64,000 bases of DNA from CBDBND01 sp965207985 (GCA_965207985.1 CBDBND010000035.1:248001-312000); one strand, 5' to 3'. Shown: positions 8,200 through 17,389, counted from the first letter of the stretch. Notes: a model not told the origin generated them from the sequence alone. Translations and numbers: made by a program.

Positions 8200-8583
8200 T
8201 CAGGTCAAACTGTTCTCGCCGCTCATCCACACGGTGATATGGGCGATCAAATCATCGCGGAAGGTCAGTAAAGTAAGATTATCCATCTCCTGATAATCCC
8301 CTTTTGCCGTCGTCCGTTTTACAGCAAGGCGCACAGCGAGCCGGTTCTCCGCTTCGTCACATGTAAATTCGAAATCGCCGTGCCAGGATTCTTTTACCGC
8401 TTCGGCGCGGTTGAGGTAGGTCTGGCGCACGGCATCGATACCTTCTTTGCGGACACCGTCGGTGGGTACTTCCAGGACAATGTCTTCAGTAAAGTGAGAT
8501 AGAATGGTGTCAGTCTCGAATCGGTCCACAGCGGCGAAATAGTCCGTGGCCCGTTCAACGAGTTTTTGTTTCGAATCAGTCAT
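8200..8583 (-). CDS. NTF2/SnoaL-like small protein, copy 1
   Basis: A 127-aa protein with the cone-shaped NTF2 fold signature: an N-terminal helix (VERATDYFAAVDRFETDTILSHF), an early TEDIVLEVPTDG strand and alternating strands ending in HITVWMSGENSLT. SnoaL-like proteins act as small hydrolases, isomerases or binding domains; no catalytic residues are clear here. A homologous gene lies immediately upstream (8641-9024) with the same ending WMSGENSL, so the pair arose by tandem duplication. It converges on the fructosamine kinase gene. Confidence 0.7.
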   Translation of the reverse strand: MTDSKQKLVERATDYFAAVDRFETDTILSHFTEDIVLEVPTDGVRKEGIDAVRQTYLNRAEAVKESWHGDFEFTCDEAENRLAVRLAVKRTTAKGDYQEMDNLTLLTFRDDLIAHITVWMSGENSLT

Positions 8584-8640
8584 GCGGCAATTATGTCACG
8601 TGCTTTGCACAAGATACTTTGAAGTGACGTCTGAATTTGT

Positions 8641-9024
8641 TCATTTAAGCGAGTTTTCGCCACTCATCCAGATGGCGATGCCTTTTATCAGCGAGCCGTC
8701 GAAGGTAAAGAAAGCGATACAATCCATTTCAATGGTACGGCCGTCTGTGGTGGTGCGACGTGTGTCCAGACGTGTGGTCGCGCGCCCCTCTTCGGCATCA
8801 ATGACGTGGGTGAAATTACCGTGAAACGACTCTTCAACTTCCGTTGCACGGCGATCGTAGGTGGCACGAATGGCCTCATGGCCGACGTGACGTACGTCGC
8901 CTGTGGGAATCTCCATGACGGCGTCGGGTGTGAAGTGTGACACGATGGCTTCAGTGTCCAAGTGATCAACAGCGGTGTAGTAAGATTCGATTTGGTCGAC
9001 AAGAGTCTGTCTTGTATTGGCCAT
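8641..9024 (-). CDS. NTF2/SnoaL-like small protein, copy 2
   Basis: A 127-aa paralogue of the next gene downstream, sharing the layout SHFTPDAVMEIPTGDVRHVG and the C-terminal AIWMSGENSLK. The ATG at 9024 (MANTRQTL) was chosen because it aligns with the start of the paralogue; an upstream ATG at 9051 would overlap the terminator hairpin. The spacing to the next gene is 57 bases, so both are probably one transcript. The specific function is not known. Confidence 0.7.
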   Translation of the reverse strand: MANTRQTLVDQIESYYTAVDHLDTEAIVSHFTPDAVMEIPTGDVRHVGHEAIRATYDRRATEVEESFHGNFTHVIDAEEGRATTRLDTRRTTTDGRTIEMDCIAFFTFDGSLIKGIAIWMSGENSLK

Positions 9025-9049
9025 GTGTCGTTGCCTTATCGAACGGGAC

Positions 9050-9088
9050 AAAAAAAACGACCGGACGAACGGGTGCCCGGTCGTTTTT
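9050..9088. terminator. Bidirectional intrinsic terminator
   Basis: An A-tract, the stem ACGACCGG (9057-9064), a 12-base loop, the stem CCGGTCGT (9077-9084) and a T-tract. It ends nothing on its plus side but sits just before the end of the minus-strand CbiX-like gene upstream, so it mainly terminates that gene and separates it from the NTF2-like pair. Confidence 0.8.
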
Positions 9089-9108
9089 ACTACTGATGTG
9101 AGTTCAGG

Positions 9109-10149
9109 TTACATCCGCCCGGCGTATTCCCGCACCCCGGCTTCGATCCATTTGACGAAGTCCTTGTGGGAAGACAGGCCTTTTTCATTGAAGGTGAAGT
9201 CGAGACCTTCAAAGTCTTTGCCTATGTTGGCTTGAATGCCACGGGTAGAAAGCAGGTAGCCGACCATGATTACGTCCTTGCCAAAAAACTTGGCGTTGTC
9301 GATCCAGCCGCGCATGACTTCGACGTTGTTGTCGCGGACCTGATCCGGTGCGTCATCCTGAAGGTTGTAGGACCGTACATCGGCAAAAATACCCATGTCG
9401 CGAATGCGATCGGCGTGTTTCTCCAGCACCTGAAGCTCGAGAACATTGTCTTCATACCCTTCCGGACCGTGTCCGATGATGATCAGCAATTCGTTCTCAG
9501 GGTTCGTGCTGATCTCCTTGGCGTGATCGAGCAGCATGTCGGTAATCAGTTCGTGACCGGACAGGGGCACGCCAACGGTGACGGGAATACCAGGATTGAC
9601 CCGAGGTGCCGGCAAGTACGACGCTTCTTCCCGCGCGCCGAAGTAATAGGCCCACTGTTCGTACACGGACCCGGATGCCGACAGCGCGGCCGGTACGACG
9701 ACGACGCGTTTTGCGCCTGCGGCCTGCAAGTTGTCGACGGCCGACTGCAAATGATCGCCACTCATCATGGCCATACCGAAGCCGATGCTGGTCGGATACT
9801 CCGCCGCCAATCCGCTTAAAGAGTCCGCAAAATACGTATCACCCGGTTCACCGGCCCCGTGGGCCAGAACGATAATCCCGAGATCGCCCGATAATGACTT
9901 GTCGCTGATGTAGCGTTCATAGGTGGGCGGCATGAACATCATGTTTTGCATGATCTCTGCGTCGGTCATGGTCTCGTAGGACCTGATCTTTGAACGCAGG
10001 ATGCGGTAATCCTCCTGGCTCATGGTGTGCTGCGAATGGTCCATCTGAGAATGATCCATTTGCGAATGATCAACCTCTTGCGCAGAGGCGCTTACTGTCA
10101 GCGCAGCACTGCCGCATAAGGCAATCAACATATGGGAAAGACGGCGCAT
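9109..10149 (-). CDS. Exported CbiX/sirohydrochlorin chelatase-like protein with a His/Met-rich N-terminus
   Basis: A 346-aa protein. Residues 1-23 form a Sec signal peptide ending ASAQ. A metal-binding-like stretch follows, with DHSQ repeated three times. Two half-domains resembling CbiX chelatases come next: IIVLAHGAGEPGDTYF near residue 90 and LLIIIGHGPEGYEDNV near residue 220, each with the HG that holds the catalytic His in cobalt/iron chelatases. Cytoplasmic CbiX inserts metal into tetrapyrroles; an exported version suggests metal sensing or handling in the periplasm instead. A strong GGAGGG site precedes the ATG. No tetrapyrrole genes are nearby. Confidence 0.65.
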   Translation of the reverse strand: MRRLSHMLIALCGSAALTVSASAQEVDHSQMDHSQMDHSQHTMSQEDYRILRSKIRSYETMTDAEIMQNMMFMPPTYERYISDKSLSGDLGIIVLAHGAGEPGDTYFADSLSGLAAEYPTSIGFGMAMMSGDHLQSAVDNLQAAGAKRVVVVPAALSASGSVYEQWAYYFGAREEASYLPAPRVNPGIPVTVGVPLSGHELITDMLLDHAKEISTNPENELLIIIGHGPEGYEDNVLELQVLEKHADRIRDMGIFADVRSYNLQDDAPDQVRDNNVEVMRGWIDNAKFFGKDVIMVGYLLSTRGIQANIGKDFEGLDFTFNEKGLSSHKDFVKWIEAGVREYAGRM

Positions 10150-10267
10150 GGAAGCCCTCCTTTTCGGGGCGGCGGCTGGTCCGCCGAGGGGTGACAGACC
10201 CTAAAGTATATCAGGTTCCAGCAAATGGAAGGTCAAAAGCTTTCTCTGCGCTGGCCCCAAGAAAGGA

Positions 10268-10855
10268 TCAGGAAACAGCGCTTTTTGCTTCGGACTCGCT
10301 ATGGCTCGTCTGATCACGAAGGGGGTAAGTGGCTAGCTCTTCGTAGTGGGCTCCGCCCTTGCCCATGTGGCTTTCAAAGAGAACAAAGTGATCGACGGTA
10401 AAGGGTCCGGCCCGAAACATGGCGTTGCGTTCGATGAAAGAGCGAATGCGGTCGGGATGCGCTTCGCGGAAACGGGCAATGGTGAGGTGGGGTAAGAATT
10501 TTCGGGTTTCCGGTGCCTGGCCGGCGCGGACCACCGCAGACTCGACTTTACTTTGTAGGTGCACCAATTCACGCGACGCATCGGCCCCCGTCCATAGCGC
10601 CCGGGTCTTGCGCCCCTGGCCGAACGTTCCAAGCTCGCGCAGAGACAACGAGAACGGTTCTGCATCGATACGCTGCAAGGTGCCGTCAATGTCGGCAGCG
10701 GCGTGGCGGTCGACTTCGCCAATGAAACGGAGCGTTAAATGATAATTTTCCGGTTCGACCCAACGGGCACCTGGCAGCCCGTGGCAAATACGCGCAATCT
10801 TTTCGGGTATGGGGTCAGGAACTGCGAGGCCGACAAACAAACGAAACATAGCCAT
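10268..10855 (-). CDS. thpR: RNA 2',3'-cyclic phosphodiesterase (LigT/ThpR)
   Basis: A 195-aa 2H phosphoesterase with both catalytic motifs, HLTLRFIGEV near residue 39 and HLTIARF near residue 123. ThpR opens 2',3'-cyclic phosphate ends of RNA to 2'-phosphate; it was first seen as a 2'-5' RNA ligase. The length is normal. A second ATG two codons later is an equally good start. It sits just downstream of the truncated FIST gene on the same strand. Confidence 0.9.
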   Translation of the reverse strand: MAMFRLFVGLAVPDPIPEKIARICHGLPGARWVEPENYHLTLRFIGEVDRHAAADIDGTLQRIDAEPFSLSLRELGTFGQGRKTRALWTGADASRELVHLQSKVESAVVRAGQAPETRKFLPHLTIARFREAHPDRIRSFIERNAMFRAGPFTVDHFVLFESHMGKGGAHYEELATYPLRDQTSHSESEAKSAVS

Positions 10856-10892
10856 TCAGCCCCTTTCAGCGGCTCGTCACGTGCTGCCGCAA

Positions 10893-10920
10893 GTCCTGTC
10901 TATAAAAACACAGACAGGAC
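10893..10920 (-). repeat. 9-bp inverted repeat over the FIST stop codon
   Basis: GTCCTGTCT and AGACAGGAC are perfect reverse complements separated by 10 bases containing an A/T run. The hairpin overlaps the last codons of the FIST gene. There is no T-tract on the distal side, so it could be a weak terminator or an mRNA-stabilising structure. Confidence 0.5.
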
Positions 10921-11700
10921 TCCGGTGTAACCATACATGCGATTGCCGCAAATTTCTCCATTGGCATAAAACCCTGTCATAGGAAATTCACCAAGAATGT
11001 CGCGGATCATTCCCACCTCTCGACCGGATTCACCAAACATATTGGCGCCCCGTGCAATGCAAGACACGAACAAGCAGGCGCGAACCTGTGAGTCTCCGAT
11101 GCGTTTTTTGAGATCTTCGAGCCGTTCGGCAAAATCGACCTGCGCTGCACCAGGATCACGGCGAACGAACATGATGGCATCCCCAACCTCAATGTCGGCG
11201 CCGATGGCAATCATGCCGCCGTTGGGATCGATACCAACCAAGTTACGAACGGTGTAGTCCCCGGTGTCGCTGCCCGACACCGGCATCGCCACATGGATGT
11301 ATCCGCCGATACGGGAAAGATCTTTCGCCAGCACCTCGCCGATGTCTTCTTTGAGCACGTCGAGTGCGGAACGGTCGTCCAAGGTTGCAATGATGGACCG
11401 TTCGCAAGAGGTAATCCGATGAAGGGGGCCGATGGGAGAACACCCTTGGCTCAGCGTCACCATCACTGGAATCTCCGCCGACAGCAGAGCGCCCGACAAT
11501 CCGCCGGCGGTGGGCTGGTCGGAGACTTGAACGGGACCGTCGGACAGACTGGTTAGTCCGCCGACAAAGTAACCCTCACCGGCTGAAGGCAAGGCTTCGA
11601 CAATCGTCGCCAGGTGCCGGTTGCGCGGATCACCATGGACCAGGCCGAAGGGAGGGCCATTGGTTTCCGCCCAAGTTCCGGACAGCGCCTGGGCAACCTC
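10900..11700 (-). pseudogene. FIST-domain protein, 5' part lost at an IS junction
   Basis: The open frame begins at the IS5-family element and gives the C-terminal 266 residues of a FIST (F-box and intracellular signal transduction) protein: the end of the FIST_N domain (LVHGDPRN) and a full FIST_C domain with GCSPIGP, GDYTVRNLVGID and FYANGEICGNRMYGYTGVLSVF. FIST proteins are thought to be small-ligand sensors in signal transduction. About 100-120 N-terminal residues should be upstream, but past the element the sequence belongs to an unrelated HD-GYP gene, so this is a rearrangement breakpoint and not a simple insertion. Confidence 0.85.
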
Positions 11701-11701
11701 A

Positions 11702-12632
11702 GAGCCTGACCGAAAAAGAATTGAGTGGAATCAGTCCCTTGTGATTCCCTTGTTGTGTTCGCCAGCAAGGAGGATAACAAGATGTGGACTGACGCCACTC
11801 GTGAGAAATATGAGCGCGAGGCGCACCGCTACGCAAGCGATCTGAGCGATACCGAATGGTGCGTGATCGAACCCCATATGCCGCCCGCAAGGGCTCTGGG
11901 CCGCCCGCGCAAGACGGATATGCGGGAAGTGATGACCGCGATCCTGTACATGGCCCGCAGCGGCTGCCAGTGGCGCATGCTGCCCGGCGAGTTTCCGCCG
12001 CGCAGCTCGGTTCAGTACTATTTCTACAAGTGGCGCGACGACGGGACGTGGCAGGAGGTCAACCGGGCGCTTCTGGCGCGCACCCGCGAGGCCGAGGGGC
12101 GGGCCGCTGCCGCGACTGCCGGGGTGATCGACAGCCAGTCGGTGAAGACCACGGAAAGCGGAGGTCCGCGCGGGTTTGACGCGGGTAAGAAGGTGATGGG
12201 CCGCAAGCGCCATATCGTGGTGGACACTGGCGGGCGGTTGCTCGGTGCCGTGGTCCACGAGGCTGACATCCAGGATCGCGACGGTGCGCCGTCGCTGCTC
12301 GCCGAGGTGGGGGCGTGGTTTCCCGGGGTCGGCCATATCTTCGCCGACGGCGCTTACGCCGGCCCTAAGCTGGCCGGGGCGCTGAAGAAGATCGGCGACT
12401 GGGCGCTGGAGATCGTCAGGCGCAACGACAAGGCGGACGGCTTCGTTGCGCTGCCGCGCCGTTGGGTGGTCGAACGCACCTTCGCATGGTTCGGGCGCAG
12501 CCGCCGCCTTGCGAAGGACTTCAAGGCGACCGTCGAGAGCGCCCTTGCCTGGCTCCTGATCGCCAGCATCCAAGTCTTCATCCGTAGACTAGCAAGGTTA
12601 TGAAAATAAACGATTCTTTTCCGGCCAGACTC
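11702..12632 (+). mobile_element. IS5-family element 'A', full copy (931 bp)
   Basis: The left end GAGCCTGACCGAAAAAGAAT and the reverse complement of the right end GAGTCTGGCCGGAAAAGAAT form a 20-bp inverted repeat with four mismatches. The flanking trinucleotides differ (TCA left, TTA right), whereas a simple insertion of an IS5-type element should give matching TNA copies. The genes on both sides are decapitated fragments of unrelated families. Fragments of the same element lie at 44124-44167 (right end) and 53615-54022 (left part). Confidence 0.92.
11782..12603 (+). CDS. IS5-family transposase (element A)
   Basis: A 273-aa DDE transposase. The start ATG at 11782 follows a strong AAGGAGGATAACAAG site; an upstream in-frame start is unlikely. 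It has the N-terminal DUF4096-type domain (LSDTEWCVIEPHMPP, GCQWRMLPGEFPP) and the DDE core with D in VIDSQSVKTTESGG, D in FADGAYAG and E in VVERTFAWFGRSRRLAKDF. It appears intact, so it could mobilise the related fragments in the window. Confidence 0.93.
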   Translation: MWTDATREKYEREAHRYASDLSDTEWCVIEPHMPPARALGRPRKTDMREVMTAILYMARSGCQWRMLPGEFPPRSSVQYYFYKWRDDGTWQEVNRALLARTREAEGRAAAATAGVIDSQSVKTTESGGPRGFDAGKKVMGRKRHIVVDTGGRLLGAVVHEADIQDRDGAPSLLAEVGAWFPGVGHIFADGAYAGPKLAGALKKIGDWALEIVRRNDKADGFVALPRRWVVERTFAWFGRSRRLAKDFKATVESALAWLLIASIQVFIRRLARL

Positions 12633-12636
12633 TTAG

Positions 12637-13791
12637 GCCGCCGTCGCCATCGACAATCAGCAGCTGATCGAAGCGCAAAAAGCGTTGATGGACAGCTTGA
12701 TCAAAGTCATGGCTCACGCAATTGACGCCAAGTCGCCTTACACCGGTGGCCACTGCCAGCGTGTGCCCGAAATCACCAAAATGCTGGCTCAGCACTGCAG
12801 TGATTCAAACGAAGGCACTTTTGCCGATTTCCAACTTGACGAACAGCAATGGTACGAACTGCATGTGGCGGCGTGGCTGCACGATATTGGCAAGGTGACC
12901 ACGCCCGAATACGTGGTCGACAAGGCCACCAAGCTACAGACCATTTTCGACCGTATTCACGAAGTGCGCATGCGTTTCGAAGTGCTGCGCCGGGATGCCG
13001 AAATCAAAATGCTCAAGGCTGTTGCCAAGGGCGCCGATGAAAAAGAAGAAAAGAAAAAGTTCAGGAAAAAGTGCAAAGACCTTACCGAGCAATGGGATTT
13101 CATTGCCGACACCAACATCGGTGGCGAGTTCCTGCCCCAGGACAAACAGGAATTGGTCAAGAAGATCGCCAAACAGAAATGGTATCGCCACTTTGACCGC
13201 AAAAAAGGTTTGTCCTGGACCGAAGAACAGCTTCTTGTCAAACAGCCGCCGCCCGACAAGGGCTGGGAACAACTGTTGGCGGATTTGCCCGAACACTCAG
13301 AAGCGGAATACGACCTCGGTGAAGTGATGAACTTGTGCATTTCCCGCGGCACCCTGAATGATGATGAGCGGCGCAAGATTAATGATCACATCGTGCTCAC
13401 CATTGAGATGCTGGAAGAACTGCCGTTCCCTAAACATTTGGGCCGTGTCCCCGAGTATGCCGGCGGTCACCACGAAAAGATGGACGGCACTGGTTACCCG
13501 CGCGGCCTTAAGGGAGAGGACATGTCCGTCCCGGCCCGGATCATGGCCATCGCCGATATTTTCGAAGCGCTGACGGCCGGTGACCGGCCTTATAAAAAGG
13601 CTAAGAAGCTCAGCGAAGCGGTGAAAATCCTGTGGTTCATGAAAAAGGACAACCACGTGGATGCGGAACTGTTTGAACTGTTCCTCACATCGGGCGCCTA
13701 TCGGGAGTACGCCGAGCAGTTCCTCCGCCCTGAACAGATCGACGACGTGGACATTTCTCAATTTCTGGAAGCCAAGCAAGCGGCGGAATAG
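12637..13791 (+). pseudogene. HD-GYP phosphohydrolase, N-terminal sensor part missing
   Basis: The coding frame starts right at the IS junction with a linker helix (AIDNQQLIEAQKALMDSL) and includes a complete HD-GYP domain: AAWLHDIGKVTTPEYV with the HD metal ligands, HHEKMDGTGYPRGLKG, and ARIMAIADIFEALTAGDRPYK. A charged insert of about 100 residues lies between the HD motif and the GYP part. Such domains hydrolyse cyclic di-GMP or act as response outputs, usually behind a sensor module, which is absent here. A TTG/ATG pair at 12685-12688 could start a shortened product, but without an evident ribosome binding site. Confidence 0.8.
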
Positions 13792-13850
13792 GCCCGCAAA
13801 CTCTTTCATCTGATTTTTTGAACCAAATCTCGCTTGATGTATCGGCGCAG

Positions 13851-14789
13851 CTACATGTACACGCCGATCAACGCCGCAGTCACCAGTAGTCCCACATCCC
13901 GGTTTGATCTGAACCGGACCAGACAATTGGCCGCATCCGCCGTATCCAATGTGGCCACCTGCCAGGTGAAGTGACAGGCTGTGATGAAGAGAAGAGCGCC
14001 TGTCACCCATGACAGCCCCATCAGACTGGAGGCAAGGCCCAGCAGCACCACCGCAACGGCATACATGGCAGCGACAAACGGGATGGTCTGAGGACCCAAG
14101 GCCAGGGCGGAGGATTTTACGCCGATAAGGGCGTCGTCCTCCTTATCCTGATGGGCATAGATGGTGTCGTAACCGAGGGTCCAAAAGAACCCTGCAGCAT
14201 AAAGAGCCGCGGCCGGCCAGGCCAAAGCGCCTGTGATTGCCGTCCATCCCATCAGCGCGCCCCAATTGAACGTCAAGCCCAGCCAAGCCTGGGGCCAATA
14301 GGTGATGCGTTTCATGAACGGATAGGTGGCAATGAGGCCGAGAGACGCGATCCCCAATCCAATGGTGAGGCCGTTGAACTGGAGCAGCACGATCAAACCG
14401 ATCAAGAGTTGGACGACGAGAAACACCCATGCTTGGCGAACGGTCACGGCACCTGATGGTATCGGTCGCAAAGCAGTGCGGGCCACCCGGGCGTCGAAGT
14501 CGCGGTCTACGATATCGTTATAGGTGCACCCGGCGCCACGCATGACAATGGCGCCGATGACGAACAAAATCAGGACATCAAATTGAATTGTGAACGGCCC
14601 GCCGTCCGCCGCCAAAGCAATGGACCACACACAAGGCCAAAGTAAGAGCCATGTACCGATGGGGCGGTCGGCGCGAATGAGTTTTAGGTACCCCCGTGAC
14701 CATTTCGGCATCCACCGGTCGATCCAACTGTCCAACGGGATGTCAGACTTGTCCTGGCTGTTGGCTGACAAAGGTTTGGTCTCGCTCAT
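13851..14789 (-). CDS. ubiA: 4-hydroxybenzoate polyprenyltransferase (UbiA)
   Basis: A 312-aa integral membrane prenyltransferase with about eight hydrophobic helices. The first aspartate-rich motif is NDIVDRDFDARVARTALRP and the second is DTIYAHQDKEDD; both bind the prenyl diphosphate through Mg2+. It attaches the polyprenyl tail to 4-hydroxybenzoate in ubiquinone synthesis. I placed the start at the ATG at 14789 (MSETKPL) because upstream codons look non-coding and overlap the divergent promoter region of rsmE. Confidence 0.92.
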   Translation of the reverse strand: MSETKPLSANSQDKSDIPLDSWIDRWMPKWSRGYLKLIRADRPIGTWLLLWPCVWSIALAADGGPFTIQFDVLILFVIGAIVMRGAGCTYNDIVDRDFDARVARTALRPIPSGAVTVRQAWVFLVVQLLIGLIVLLQFNGLTIGLGIASLGLIATYPFMKRITYWPQAWLGLTFNWGALMGWTAITGALAWPAAALYAAGFFWTLGYDTIYAHQDKEDDALIGVKSSALALGPQTIPFVAAMYAVAVVLLGLASSLMGLSWVTGALLFITACHFTWQVATLDTADAANCLVRFRSNRDVGLLVTAALIGVYM

Positions 14790-14863
14790 GGGAACGGTTA
14801 AAGTAGTGGGTTCACAGTTATCGAACAATGTACACCATCTTCCTAAATTGACCGACCGCCGCA

Positions 14864-15613
14864 ATGCCCGCTTCCAATTCACCGCTTCGGCTTTACGTAC
14901 CCGACACTCTTACGGAAGCGGACCAGGTGGCGCTGTCGTCTAAGCAATCCCACTACCTATTGACGGTGATGCGGCGCAAAGACGGGAGCCCGGTTTTACT
15001 CTTCAACGGCAGGGATGGGGAATGGCAAGGTCATGTCACTCAAACAGGCAAGAAATCCGTTGTGGTTGATCTTGAATACCAAACACGGCCGCAGTCTGAA
15101 CCCTCCGGGCCGTTACTTCTGTTTGCACCGGTCAAACGCACGGCCATGGACGTTATCGCGCAAAAGACGACCGAGCTTGGCGTGTCGGCTTTGTGGCCTG
15201 TTGTCACCACCCACACCAATGCGGACCGGGTCAATACGGAGCGTCTCGCAGCCATTGCTGTAGAGGCGGCAGAACAATCTGGCAGGCTCTCCGTACCCGA
15301 AGTGCGCGATGCCAAGCCCCTGGCGGATGTGGTCACCGACTGGCCGGACGGCAAGGTTCTTTATGTTTTGGACGAAACGGGAGGCGGAACTCCCGTTGTC
15401 GACGCCTTGGCTGGAAATTGCGCCCAATCGCCGGACAGTGCCGCTTTTGTGATCGGTCCAGAAGGTGGTTTCGCAAAGCCAGAACTTGACCTATTAGGTG
15501 CACTGCCGTTTTCTAAACCTGTCTCCTTGGGCCCGCGCATTCTTCGTGCGGACACGGCGGCCCTTGCAGCATTGACCTGTTGGCAAGCGTTGTGTGGGGA
15601 TTGGCGTGGTTAA
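14864..15613 (+). CDS. rsmE: 16S rRNA (uracil(1498)-N(3))-methyltransferase
   Basis: A 249-aa SPOUT-class methyltransferase. The N-terminal PUA-like part contains QSHYLLTVMRRKDGSPVLLFNG. The trefoil-knot SAM site is seen as VIGPEGGFAKPELDLL followed by SLGPRILRADTAALAAL, both diagnostic of RsmE. It methylates U1498 of 16S rRNA in assembled 30S subunits. It is divergent from ubiA and followed by gshA on the same strand, an order common in alphaproteobacteria. Confidence 0.94.
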   Translation: MPASNSPLRLYVPDTLTEADQVALSSKQSHYLLTVMRRKDGSPVLLFNGRDGEWQGHVTQTGKKSVVVDLEYQTRPQSEPSGPLLLFAPVKRTAMDVIAQKTTELGVSALWPVVTTHTNADRVNTERLAAIAVEAAEQSGRLSVPEVRDAKPLADVVTDWPDGKVLYVLDETGGGTPVVDALAGNCAQSPDSAAFVIGPEGGFAKPELDLLGALPFSKPVSLGPRILRADTAALAALTCWQALCGDWRG

Positions 15614-15670
15614 AAGCTTCAACGGCTGGCCGCGTATACCACTGAAAAGGGCTGAACCGTTTAAAGTGTC

Positions 15671-17035
15671 ATGACAACGTTACCTGCAAAAGATTCAACA
15701 CCCATCACAAGCAAGGATCAGTTGGTTGCCAATCTTGTGGCTGGCTGTAAGCCGAAAGAGTCATGGCGCATTGGCACCGAACACGAAAAGTTTCTCTATT
15801 GCGGCGAAAGTTACAAAGCCCTGCGGTATGACGGTGAACGGGGTATTCGTGCATTTCTGGAAGGCATGCAACGGTTCGGATGGGAGCCCGTTCTCGAAGG
15901 AGAAAATATTATTGCCTTAAGTGCGCCCGGCAAGGGGTCCATCACCCTTGAGCCTGGCGGCCAACTCGAACTTTCAGGCGCACCGTTGGAGAACGTTCAC
16001 CAAACCTGTAGCGAGGTGAACGAACATCGTAAAGAAGTGAAAGAAATTGCCGAAGACCTCGGTATGGGTTTGCTCGGCCTCGGCATGACCCCAAACTGGA
16101 CACGCGATGACGTTCATTGGATGCCCAAAGGACGCTACAAGATCATGCGCGACTACATGCCCAAGGTCGGCGGGCAGGGGATCGACATGATGACCCGTAC
16201 CTGCACGGTGCAAGTCAACATCGATTTTGAATCTGAAGCGGACATGGTCAAAAAAATGCGTGTCGGCGTCGCCTTGCAACCCATCGCCACCGCGTTATGG
16301 GCCAACTCACCCTTTACCGACGGCAAGCCCAACGGGTTCCTCAGCAAGCGGGCCGACGTCTGGCAGGACACCGACAATGACCGGACCGGTATGATGCCTT
16401 TCATTTTTGAAGGCGGCATGGGGTTTGAGCGCTACGTGGATTATGTGCTGGATACGCCCATGTATTTCGTTTACCGCGACGGCTACATCGACGCGGCAGG
16501 CCAGTCCTTTCGCGACTTCATGAACGGCACACTCCCGGCGCTGCCCGGCCAAACTCCCACCCTGGCGGATTGGGAAGATCATCTGTCGACGTTGTTTCCG
16601 GAAGTCCGGCTTAAGACGTTTCTGGAGATGCGCGGCACGGATTCGGATCCGTGGGCGCGACTCTGCGCCTTACCGGCCTTCTGGATCGGTTTGCTCTACG
16701 ATGCGCAATCGCTCGACGCCTGTTGGGATCTCGTCAAAGGATGGACGGGAGAGCAGCGCGACGCCCTGTTCCGCACGGTTCCTAAAACAGCCCTCAAAGC
16801 AGAGATCGATGGCCGGACCGTTCAGGATATTGCCGGCGACCTGTTGGACATTGCCCGAAGCGGGCTATCACGCCGCGCAGCTTTGGACTCAGCCGGCAAT
16901 GACGAAACCGGATTTCTCATGCCCTTGCAAGACATCGTGACATCGGGGATAACTCCGGCAGAACACATGCTCAACGCCTACCAAAATGATTGGCAAGGCG
17001 ACATCACCAAGGTTTTTTCCGAATACAGTTATTGA
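15671..17035 (+). CDS. gshA: Glutamate-cysteine ligase, plant/alphaproteobacterial type
   Basis: A 454-aa GCS2-family enzyme making gamma-glutamylcysteine, the first step of glutathione synthesis. Typical motifs are IGTEHEKFLY (glutamate and ATP site), ITLEPGGQLELSGAPL, MTRTCTVQVNIDFESE and the late LKTFLEMRGTDSDPWARLCALPAFW. The length fits the roughly 450-residue class found in Rhizobiales, Rhodospirillales and plants. It lies 57 bases downstream of rsmE and just ahead of a chorismate mutase gene. Confidence 0.94.
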   Translation: MTTLPAKDSTPITSKDQLVANLVAGCKPKESWRIGTEHEKFLYCGESYKALRYDGERGIRAFLEGMQRFGWEPVLEGENIIALSAPGKGSITLEPGGQLELSGAPLENVHQTCSEVNEHRKEVKEIAEDLGMGLLGLGMTPNWTRDDVHWMPKGRYKIMRDYMPKVGGQGIDMMTRTCTVQVNIDFESEADMVKKMRVGVALQPIATALWANSPFTDGKPNGFLSKRADVWQDTDNDRTGMMPFIFEGGMGFERYVDYVLDTPMYFVYRDGYIDAAGQSFRDFMNGTLPALPGQTPTLADWEDHLSTLFPEVRLKTFLEMRGTDSDPWARLCALPAFWIGLLYDAQSLDACWDLVKGWTGEQRDALFRTVPKTALKAEIDGRTVQDIAGDLLDIARSGLSRRAALDSAGNDETGFLMPLQDIVTSGITPAEHMLNAYQNDWQGDITKVFSEYSY

Positions 17036-17057
17036 AACCATCCTTTAAACCATCGTC

Positions 17058-17387
17058 ATGACCGAAAAAAACAAAAGCGACAGTCTGCCCTTGGAGGAAT
17101 GCGATTCTCTTGAGCAGGTGCGCGATCATATCGACCGGTTGGATCATCAGATCGTGCCGCTGCTGTTGGAGCGCAATCACTACGTCATGCAGGCGGCCAA
17201 ACTCAAAGGCGATGTCAACGCGGCCCGGGTGCCGGCCAGAATAGAAGAAATCGTAAAAGAGGTGCGGTCGGTAGCCGAGGAGCGAGGCAGCAACCCGGAT
17301 ATTGTCGAAGCCATTTATCGGGCGATGATTGAAATCAACATTCGGGTCGAGCAGGATCACATCGCCGAGCGTGATCAAGACAAATAG
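17058..17387 (+). CDS. Chorismate mutase, AroQ class
   Basis: A 109-aa all-helical protein matching the CM_2 domain: VRDHIDRLDHQIVPLLLERNHYV in helix 1 (with the active-site Arg and the ERxxY pattern), AAKLKGD with the catalytic Lys, and RIEEIVKEVRSVAEERG in helix 2. It converts chorismate to prephenate for Phe/Tyr synthesis; some small AroQ proteins with this profile are isochorismate-pyruvate lyases, which the sequence alone does not exclude. It follows gshA by 22 bases and is followed by a GNAT gene after 2 bases. Confidence 0.85.
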   Translation: MTEKNKSDSLPLEECDSLEQVRDHIDRLDHQIVPLLLERNHYVMQAAKLKGDVNAARVPARIEEIVKEVRSVAEERGSNPDIVEAIYRAMIEINIRVEQDHIAERDQDK

Positions 17388-17389
17388 TC

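Noticed and set aside
8585..8640. Candidate promoter or terminator between the NTF2-like twins
   Set aside because: No hairpin with a T-tract and no clear -35/-10 pair; treated as ordinary spacer.
10150..10267. Cobalamin riboswitch upstream of the CbiX-like gene
   Set aside because: The conserved B12-box type sequence is not present in the gap; only a GC-rich hairpin near the ribosome binding site.
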